A stretch of 11,912 nt of DNA from Oscillospiraceae bacterium (GTDB lineage Bacteria > Bacillota > Clostridia > Oscillospirales > Oscillospiraceae), in the NCBI GenBank assembly GCA_031255955.1, contig JAIRRO010000075.1:1-11912 (forward strand). Reading direction: 5' to 3'. Numbering within the stretch: the stretch's first letter is position 1; each line of letters begins with the position of its first letter. Below the pieces are notes generated by a model. That model was not told the origin of the DNA and did not search any database. It worked only from the letters and a program-made list of their open reading frames with translations. Of this stretch, positions 5,828-11,912 are shown one piece after another. Both the position numbers and the translations under genes were made by a program.

Positions 5828-6721
5828 ATGCGAAACGTAATGCTTTCAATTGTCGGTCGCCCGAACGTCGGCAAATCCACGCTCATCAATACGCTGACAG
5901 GTGAGAAAATCGCCATCGTCTCAAGCAAGCCTCAAACGACGCGCAACCGTATCTTCGGCGTTGTCAGCCGCGACGATACACAGCTTGTCCTGCTTGATAC
6001 GCCGGGCTTTCACAAGCCGCGCACAAAGCTGGGCAGCTATATGACGGGGCTGGTGCGCGAGAGTGTAGCAGGCGTTGACGCCGTGCTGCTGATTGTAGCG
6101 CCCATTCCCAATATCGGCGCGCAGGAGGCGCTGCTTATTGACCGTGTGCGCGAGACAGGCGTCCCCGCTGTGCTTGTCATCAACAAGCTGGATACCGTGA
6201 AGCGGGATGAACTGCTTGCCGTTGCGGCTGTGTATTCAGAGGCGTTCGACTTCGCTGCCGTGGTGCCGATTTCCGCAAAAACGGGAGAGGGCGTCGATCT
6301 GCTGCTGACAGAGATAACAAAATTTGCGTCTGAGGGGCAGTGGCTTTTCCCGGAGGGCGTCGTCACCGACCAGCCGGAACGGCAGATTATATCAGAGCTT
6401 ATTCGCGAAAAGCTGCTTATCTGCCTCCAGCGCGAGGTGCCGCACGGCACCGCTGTTGAGATTACGAAATATTCCGAGCGCGGCGCGGAGGACGACCCCA
6501 TTATTGACGTGGATGCTACGATTTATTGCGAAAAAGCCAGCCATAAGGGTATGATTATCGGCAAGAACGGCGATATGCTGAAAAAAATCGGTCAGCTTGC
6601 GCGGCTGGATATAGAGCGTTTTATGGGCGCGCGCGTGTTTTTACAAACCTGGGTAAAGGTTCGGGAGAACTGGCGCGACAGCGACGCGCAGCTCCGCAAT
6701 CTGGGTTATTCGGAAGCCTGA
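5828..6721 (+). CDS. era: GTPase Era
   Basis: Era is an essential GTPase that binds the 3' end of 16S rRNA and assists 30S assembly. All G motifs are present: G1 GRPNVGKS (residues 10-17), G2 around QTTRNR (36-41), G3 DTPG (57-60), G4 NKLD (119-122) and G5 SAK (149-151). The C-terminal KH domain carries GMIIGKNG (241-248) and ends with the usual LxTWVKVRENWR block. The length of 297 residues is normal. The start ATG has AGAGG (5813-5817) ten bases upstream. The gap to ybeY is only 32 bases; dgkA and cdd, often found here in Firmicutes, are missing. recO starts six bases after its stop. Confidence 0.96.
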   Translation: MRNVMLSIVGRPNVGKSTLINTLTGEKIAIVSSKPQTTRNRIFGVVSRDDTQLVLLDTPGFHKPRTKLGSYMTGLVRESVAGVDAVLLIVAPIPNIGAQEALLIDRVRETGVPAVLVINKLDTVKRDELLAVAAVYSEAFDFAAVVPISAKTGEGVDLLLTEITKFASEGQWLFPEGVVTDQPERQIISELIREKLLICLQREVPHGTAVEITKYSERGAEDDPIIDVDATIYCEKASHKGMIIGKNGDMLKKIGQLARLDIERFMGARVFLQTWVKVRENWRDSDAQLRNLGYSEA

Positions 6722-6727
6722 CGCGCT

Positions 6728-7402
6728 ATGTATCTCACGACAAAGTCTCTCATTTTGCGCTCCTCTGTCTATAAAGAATCCTCCCGCGTACTCACGGCGC
6801 TGACCGCCGACGCCGGGAAGCTCACCATATCGGCGCGCGGCGCGCTGCGTAAAAACAGCCGCATTGCGGCGTCCGTGCAGCCGCTGGCGTTCTCCGAAAT
6901 GACGCTTGTTAACACGCGCGAGCGCTGGACGCTGACCGAGGCGCACATCATAGAGCAATTCGATGAGCTCTCGCGCGATCTGCCGCGCTTCGCGCTCGGC
7001 ATATATTTTGCGGAGCTGCTGGAGGCGGTATCCGACGAGGACGCCCAAAGCACTGCACTGCTCTCTCTCGGGCTTAACGCGCTGTATGCCTTATCCCTCG
7101 GCGCGCGCCCTGTTGATGTTATTAAACCGGCGTTTGAAACGCGCCTGATGTGTCTCTCCGGCTATGCCCCGGAGCTAGCCTCTTCATCCCTCTCCGGCAG
7201 CGGATTTACGCGCCCCGTGGACGCCGACACATTTTCCGCGCTGCGATATATCGTCTCCTGCCCCGCAAAAAAGCTCTATTCGTTTAATTTGCCCTCATAT
7301 ACCGAGCTGACGCGCGTCAGCGAGGATTATTTGATTTCACAGCTCGACCGCCGCTTCGGCGCGCTCGACTATTACAATTCGGTTAAGGATATAAAGGACT
7401 GA
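6728..7402 (+). CDS. recO: DNA repair protein RecO, zinc finger lost
   Basis: RecO helps load RecA at gaps by displacing single-strand binding protein. The N-terminal OB-fold region (about 1-78) starts YLTTKSLILRSSVYKESSRVL, a typical RecO opening, with KLTISARGALRKNSR. The helical part follows with FALGIYFAELLEAV and FETRLMCLSGYAPEL (136-150). In Firmicute RecO this is normally followed by a four-cysteine zinc finger of roughly 20 residues. Here it jumps directly to a short Ser/Gly stretch and FSALRYIVSC, and only Cys142 and Cys178 exist in the whole protein. Its length (224 versus about 240-260) fits that loss. The C-terminus ends with the usual LDRRFGALDYY. There is no clear ribosome-binding site, so translation is likely coupled to era, six bases upstream. 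Confidence 0.88.
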   Translation: MYLTTKSLILRSSVYKESSRVLTALTADAGKLTISARGALRKNSRIAASVQPLAFSEMTLVNTRERWTLTEAHIIEQFDELSRDLPRFALGIYFAELLEAVSDEDAQSTALLSLGLNALYALSLGARPVDVIKPAFETRLMCLSGYAPELASSSLSGSGFTRPVDADTFSALRYIVSCPAKKLYSFNLPSYTELTRVSEDYLISQLDRRFGALDYYNSVKDIKD

Positions 7403-7406
7403 AAAA

Positions 7407-9809
7407 ATGACTCTTTTTGAAAAATCCATCCGCACGCTGGAGCTGCCCGCCGTTCTTGATATGCTCTCTGACTGCGCCGTATCCCAACCGGCGAAGGACG
7501 CCTCAGCTGCCCTTTCCCCCGTGACGGATATTCATGAGGCGCGGGCGCTGCTTGAAGAAACCTCCGCCGCCCGCACGATGATGCTCTCTAAGGGCGCCCC
7601 CGGCTTTACCGGTGTGCGCGATATCCGCGCCGCCGTGCGCCGCGCCGAAATCGGCGGTATGTTGAACACCTCAGAGCTGCTTGAAATCGCGGCTCTGCTG
7701 CGCACGGCGTCGGACTGCGCGGCTTACGCGCGCGACAGGGTTGGGCATACATCCGTGGACGCGCTCTTTTACGCCCTGCGCACAAATAAATTTCTTGAAA
7801 ATAAAATCTCCTCCGCCATTATCGGCGTCGATGAGATAGCGGACGCCGCCAGCGGCGAGCTTTCCGATATTCGTCGCCGTATGCGCGCCGCCGGTGAGCG
7901 CATACGCTCTGCGCTAAACAAAATAATCACCTCTCCCACATATCAAAAGGCGTTGCAGGAGAATATTATCACCGTAAAAAACGACCGCTATGTCGTGCCG
8001 GTGCGCGCCGACCACAAATCCGTCATACCGGGGCTGGTGCATGAAATTTCATCCTCCGGCGCAACGCTTTTCATCGAGCCGATGGGCGTTGTGCAAATCA
8101 ACAACGAAATCCGCGAGCTTATGGCGAAGGAGAAGCAGGAAATCGAGCGGATTCTTATCGACCTTACCGCCGATGTTTCCACCTTCGGGGAAGAAATTAT
8201 CTCGGATTTTCAGCTTCTTACGGCACTGGATTTAATTTTCGCCAAGGCAAAGCTCTCGCAGCGTCTGAACGCGCACGAGCCGGAGCTGATAGACTCAGCT
8301 TCAGACGGTGGGCTTATCTTGCGCCGCTGCCGTCACCCGCTGCTTGACCCCGCGCAAACCGTTCCGACAGACCTAAAGCTCGGCGGGGAGTTTGACACGC
8401 TGGTCATCACAGGACCGAACACGGGCGGCAAAACCGTGGCGCTTAAAACGCTGGGGCTGTTTTGCGTTATGGCGCAGTGCGGGCTGCATATCCCCGCGGA
8501 GTCTGACAGCCGTATGCCGGTTTTTAAAAAAATTCTTGCCGACATCGGGGACGAGCAATCGATAGAGCAATCGCTTTCCACGTTTTCCTCGCATATGACA
8601 AACATTGTGAAAATTCTTGCCGAATGTGAATATCCCTGTCTGCTGCTGTTTGACGAGCTGGGCGCAGGCACCGACCCCGTAGAGGGCGCGGCGCTTGCCA
8701 TATCCGTCATCGAATACGCGCGGCGGCGCGGCGCGCTCATCGCGGCGACAACGCACTATTCAGAGCTTAAAACCTACGCGCTGGCGCAGGAAGGCGTTGA
8801 AAACGCCTCCTGCGAGTTTGACGTCGAGACGCTGCGCCCGACCTTCAGGCTGCTTATCGGTGTGCCGGGCAGAAGCAACGCCTTTGCCATTTCGCGACGG
8901 CTGGGCTTGCCGGAATCTGTGATAGAGGGCGCGCGGGAGCGCGTTTCCGGAGAGAATATTTCGTTTGAGGAAGCCGTCGGTCAGCTTGAAAGCGCCCGAC
9001 GCTCGGCGGAAAACGAGCGCGACGAGGCTTACCGCCTCCGCGCCGCGGCGGATCGCGACGCGCGCCTTGCGGAAAAATACCGCGCGGAGCTGGAGCGCGA
9101 GCGCGAAAAGCTGGCTATCGAGGCGCGTCGCGAATCGCGCCGCATACTAGACGAAACGCGCGCCCACGCGGACGCCATCATCGCGGAGCTGCGCGAAATC
9201 CGCCGCGCCGCGCGTGACGAGGGCGATATTGACGCAATAAACGCCTTGGTGCCGGATGTTCTCCGCAATCTCAACGAGCTGGATTCCTCAGCGCCGATAG
9301 CCATCTCCGACGCGGAGGACTCGGAAAACGTAATCCCCGGCGATATAAAAGTCGGCGACACCGTTCGTATTCTGGCATTCGGCACGACGGCGGAGGTGTC
9401 GGCGATAAGCGGCGCGACGCTGGAGCTTACCGCCGGTTCGATGAAAATCACAGCGAAGCCGGAGGAGGTTCGCCGCGTCGCGGCAAGCTCCCGCAAAAAG
9501 AAAAAAGCCTCCGCCGCCTCAGAGGGCGGCAGCGGCTCAAAAAATTCGGATACATCGCGCCCGCCTGCCCCGCGCGAGCTTGATTTGCGCGGTATGACAG
9601 CCGACGACGCGCTGCCGATATTAGAGCATTATCTTGATTCCGCGCGGCTTGCGCATCTGGAAACCGTGACGATTATCCACGGCAAGGGTACGGGCGCGCT
9701 GCGCGCCGCTGTGCAAGGCGCGCTACGCGGCGAGCGCGGCATTAAATCGTTCCGCGCCGGACGTTATGGCGAGGGCGATCTGGGCGTCACCGTCGTCGAG
9801 CTGAAATAA
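7407..9809 (+). CDS. mutS2: MutS2 ATPase/endonuclease (Smr-domain protein)
   Basis: 800 residues, normal for MutS2. The MutS core and clamp region (about 1-315) lacks the mismatch-recognition domain of MutS. The ATPase domain has Walker A GPNTGGKT (336-343), the STFSSHMTNI signature and Walker B LLLFDELGAGTDP (Asp416, Glu417). A long charged coiled coil rich in Arg, Glu and Ala follows (about 520-620), then a small KOW-like beta domain (about 645-692, VGDTVRI), a basic low-complexity linker (RKKKKAS) and a C-terminal Smr domain with LDLRG (725-729) and HGKGTGALR (758-766), the catalytic motifs. MutS2 was long linked to recombination control; in B. subtilis it acts on collided ribosomes in rescue. 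The ATG has AAAGGA (7393-7398) eight bases upstream, inside the end of recO. Confidence 0.96.
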   Translation: MTLFEKSIRTLELPAVLDMLSDCAVSQPAKDASAALSPVTDIHEARALLEETSAARTMMLSKGAPGFTGVRDIRAAVRRAEIGGMLNTSELLEIAALLRTASDCAAYARDRVGHTSVDALFYALRTNKFLENKISSAIIGVDEIADAASGELSDIRRRMRAAGERIRSALNKIITSPTYQKALQENIITVKNDRYVVPVRADHKSVIPGLVHEISSSGATLFIEPMGVVQINNEIRELMAKEKQEIERILIDLTADVSTFGEEIISDFQLLTALDLIFAKAKLSQRLNAHEPELIDSASDGGLILRRCRHPLLDPAQTVPTDLKLGGEFDTLVITGPNTGGKTVALKTLGLFCVMAQCGLHIPAESDSRMPVFKKILADIGDEQSIEQSLSTFSSHMTNIVKILAECEYPCLLLFDELGAGTDPVEGAALAISVIEYARRRGALIAATTHYSELKTYALAQEGVENASCEFDVETLRPTFRLLIGVPGRSNAFAISRRLGLPESVIEGARERVSGENISFEEAVGQLESARRSAENERDEAYRLRAAADRDARLAEKYRAELEREREKLAIEARRESRRILDETRAHADAIIAELREIRRAARDEGDIDAINALVPDVLRNLNELDSSAPIAISDAEDSENVIPGDIKVGDTVRILAFGTTAEVSAISGATLELTAGSMKITAKPEEVRRVAASSRKKKKASAASEGGSGSKNSDTSRPPAPRELDLRGMTADDALPILEHYLDSARLAHLETVTIIHGKGTGALRAAVQGALRGERGIKSFRAGRYGEGDLGVTVVELK

Positions 9810-10463
9810 TCATCGAAACACGCGCAAATCCGCGTCATATATCTCAACGCGCCGCCATTCGGCGAAGCTCGGCTCTAAGCCGATAATGCGCGCCGCCGTT
9901 GCTATGGCGTTCGGGTTAAGCGTCGGATTTTGCGCGGACACCACGGCGCGCACGGCGATTACGCCGCCGCCCGCGTCCGTGAACGCCGCCCCGCGCAGCC
10001 GCGGCGCGATGTCTGTTTCCTGCTCTCCCCGCTTTGTTCGAAGCGGTATCACAAGCGTTTCGGCTGCGAATAACTCCCCCAACGCCTCCACGGCGCCGTC
10101 CGGTATGCCGCCGTCATAATGCAGTCTGCCCTCCAGCTCCAGCCAACGCAGCAGTCCGGGCTTTTGCCCGCCGTCATAAATCTCCGATACGAAAATCCCT
10201 TCCGGCAGCGCGGCATTCAGGCGTTTTATGGCGTCCGGCGGTAGGGCGCTTGTTGTTTCAACATCCAATAACTCGCATACGCTTTCATGCCCCACGGAAA
10301 GCGGCAGGGCGAAGCTCATCAGCGGATGCGGGTTAAACCCCTCTGAATACCGCAGCGGTATCTCCGCGCGGATAAACGCCCGCCGCGCCGTTCGCATAAA
10401 ATCCAGATGCGATATATATTTTGCCGCGCCGAGCTTGCTCATAAGCAGACGTGCCTTACTCAT
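9810..10463 (-). CDS. Radical SAM-linked protein, TIGR03936/DUF2344 family
   Basis: 217 residues; the function is unknown. The N-terminus carries the family block KYISHLDFMRTARRAF followed by LRYSEGFNPHPLMSFALPL and VGHES, which is diagnostic. The rest is less conserved. Proteins of this family are nearly always encoded with, or fused to, the TIGR03960-type radical SAM protein, and here the ATG overlaps the end of that gene by eight bases (10456-10463), so translation is probably coupled and the two products likely act together. In many Firmicutes the pair precedes an RNase E/G gene and rplU; here mutS2 lies next to it in the opposite direction, and the two stop codons are directly adjacent (9809/9810). 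Confidence 0.9.
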   Translation of the reverse strand: MSKARLLMSKLGAAKYISHLDFMRTARRAFIRAEIPLRYSEGFNPHPLMSFALPLSVGHESVCELLDVETTSALPPDAIKRLNAALPEGIFVSEIYDGGQKPGLLRWLELEGRLHYDGGIPDGAVEALGELFAAETLVIPLRTKRGEQETDIAPRLRGAAFTDAGGGVIAVRAVVSAQNPTLNPNAIATAARIIGLEPSFAEWRRVEIYDADLRVFR

Positions 10464-11912
10464 AACATACGCCCTCGTTGCAAAGACGCGCGGCTCCGCA
10501 GGAAGAACACCCCGTGCGGCAGTCTGGCGTCGTCTCAGCCCTCAGCGCCGCTTCGTTTTCTGATATCAAAAAGCTCGCGTCAACGCCGGAGGATATGACG
10601 CTCCACGGCAATATTTCCGTGTACTCCCGCTGTCTGTTCGAGTAAAACTCCGGATCAATGCCGCAGGCTTCAAATGCCGCTATCCAACGGGTGATGTCAA
10701 AATACTCTCCCCAAGCGTCAAGTCTGCCGCCGCGTCTGTGTACCTCCTCTACCACCGCGCCGAGCCGCCTGTCCCCGCGGGATAGTATCGCCTCTATATA
10801 GCTCGTGTCCGCGTCGTGCCACGAATATGATACGGATTTTGCCCGCATATTTTCACGCAGCAGCTTTACGCGGCGCAAATATTCCTCACGCGGGATCTGC
10901 GGCGACCACTGAAACGCCGTGTGCGGCTTCGGCACGAAGCAGGACGTTGAAACGGTGATTCGAACACCGCGATTCTTGTTCTTCGCGTGCTGTCTCCACG
11001 TGTGCAGCACGTGGTTACTCAGCTCCGCTATGGCAAGCACATCCTCGTCCGTTTCCCCGGGCAAGCCCAGCATAAAATACAGCTTAACGCTGCTCCAGCC
11101 GCCTTCAAACGCCACGCGGCAGGTGTTCAGCAGTTCCTCCTCTGTGACGTTTTTATTGATGATATCGCGCAGACGCTGACTGCCCGCCTCCGGTGCGAAG
11201 GTCAGCCCCGATTTCCGCACGCGCTGCACGCGGCTCATAAGCTCCATCGAAAAATTGTCGGCGCGCAGGGATGGCAGGGAGAGGGATATATTCCGCGGCT
11301 CGCAATATTCCAAAAGCCCATCGCACACCGTAAGCAGCTGTGTATAGTCGCTTGTTGAGAGGGAGAGCAGCGTAAGCTCGTCATAGCCGGAATCGCGCAG
11401 CGCTTTTATGCCGTTTTCAACAAGCGTTTCCGGCTTGCGCTCGCGCGCCGGGCGATAGATATAGCCCGCCTGACAAAAGCGGCATCCGCGTATACACCCG
11501 CGAAACAGCTCCAGCGACACCCTGTCGTGAACAATCTCTGTGGACGGCACGACGGCGCGCGACGGCGGCGCGGAGTTATAGAAATCTGCGGCGACGCGCT
11601 TGGTTACCGGCATTTTTATATCGGCAAGCGGCGTTATCGCCGCAATGGTTCCGTCCGCGTTATAGCTCACATCGAACAGCGATGGTATATATACGCCGGA
11701 AATGCCCGCCGCCTCAAGCAAAAATTCGCGCTTTGTAAGTCCGCGCGCGCGCGCCGAGCGCAGCAGCTCATATACCTCGATATTCAGCTCCTCGCCCTCA
11801 CCGATAAGAAAAAGGTCAAAAAAGTCCGCCATCGGCTCCGGATTAAAACAGCACGCGCCCCCGGCTATCACCAGCGGCGTCAGCGCGTCGCGCTCGGACG
11901 CGCGCCGTGGCA
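10456..11912 (-). CDS. Radical SAM protein, TIGR03960-like (putative B12-binding), N-terminus beyond window
   Basis: 484 residues are visible and the frame is open to the window edge (11910 is the first complete codon), so roughly the first 120 residues of an approximately 600-residue protein are missing. The visible part starts in the end of the B12-binding-like region (LVIAGGACCFNPEP, DLFLIGEGE). The radical SAM domain carries GCIRGCRFC, the CxxxCxxC site for the 4Fe-4S cluster (Cys codons at 11494-11496, 11482-11484, 11473-11475), then TFAPEAGSQRLRDIINKNV and KLYFMLGLPGETDED, both typical of this subgroup. The C-terminus has five cysteines in 19 residues. The reaction is unknown. The stop TAA overlaps the start of the DUF2344 gene, its usual partner. 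Family naming is confident; a B12 requirement is family-based and its binding region is not in view. Confidence 0.92.
   Translation of the reverse strand, partial: PRRASERDALTPLVIAGGACCFNPEPMADFFDLFLIGEGEELNIEVYELLRSARARGLTKREFLLEAAGISGVYIPSLFDVSYNADGTIAAITPLADIKMPVTKRVAADFYNSAPPSRAVVPSTEIVHDRVSLELFRGCIRGCRFCQAGYIYRPARERKPETLVENGIKALRDSGYDELTLLSLSTSDYTQLLTVCDGLLEYCEPRNISLSLPSLRADNFSMELMSRVQRVRKSGLTFAPEAGSQRLRDIINKNVTEEELLNTCRVAFEGGWSSVKLYFMLGLPGETDEDVLAIAELSNHVLHTWRQHAKNKNRGVRITVSTSCFVPKPHTAFQWSPQIPREEYLRRVKLLRENMRAKSVSYSWHDADTSYIEAILSRGDRRLGAVVEEVHRRGGRLDAWGEYFDITRWIAAFEACGIDPEFYSNRQREYTEILPWSVISSGVDASFLISENEAALRAETTPDCRTGCSSCGAARLCNEGVCYE

Noticed and set aside
9029..9496. A 155-codon minus-strand frame opposite the mutS2 coiled coil, and similar long antisense frames opposite yqfD, era and mutS2.
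   Set aside because: They are Ser/Arg-rich mirror frames of repetitive GCG/CGC codons with no start signal and no domain.
1..11912. tRNA, rRNA, CRISPR arrays, insertion sequences or known riboswitches.
   Set aside because: No spaced repeats, transposase motifs, terminal inverted repeats or recognisable structured RNA cores were seen on either strand.

Overview
The window looks like the chromosome of an endospore-forming Clostridia-type Firmicute with fairly high G+C. The evidence is three sporulation genes of the mother-cell type (ylbJ, yqfC, yqfD), followed by phoH, ybeY, era, recO and mutS2 in a typically Firmicute order. The placement is inferred from gene content only; no rRNA or tRNA gene is present, and I saw no CRISPR array or insertion sequence.

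Layout. Positions 1-963 (minus strand) hold an ECF-type sigma factor gene with a good housekeeping promoter, and behind it the start of a small acidic protein that is a candidate anti-sigma or partner protein, cut by the window edge. Positions 964-1401 contain no intact gene. They hold the sigma promoter, a 14-bp tandem repeat just upstream of it, a strong bidirectional hairpin, and a beheaded C-terminal remnant of a PIN-domain (VapC-like) toxin. From about 1400 on the sequence becomes G+C-rich core chromosome: ylbJ (minus), diverging from a plus-strand run of yqfC-yqfD-phoH-ybeY-era-recO-mutS2 that fills 2663-9809 with small gaps. The last part (9810-11912, minus) is a radical SAM protein (partial, TIGR03960-like) whose stop overlaps the start of a TIGR03936/DUF2344 partner. 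This pair meets mutS2 tail to tail with no base between the stop codons.

How the genes work together. YlbJ, YqfC and YqfD are membrane or membrane-associated sporulation proteins. PhoH, YbeY, Era and MutS2 all touch RNA or the ribosome (ribosome maturation, 16S rRNA processing, ribosome rescue), and RecO serves recombination repair, so the plus-strand run joins a sporulation head to ribosome and genome maintenance. Compared with the usual Firmicute order, yqfF/pgpH, dgkA and cdd are absent between phoH and era.

No clearly new multi-gene system is visible. The best leads are the sigma-factor module with its repeats and a G8 tract at its probable ribosome-binding site, the overlapping inverted repeats at 1059-1120, a RecO that has lost its zinc finger, and the cysteine-rich tail of the radical SAM protein.
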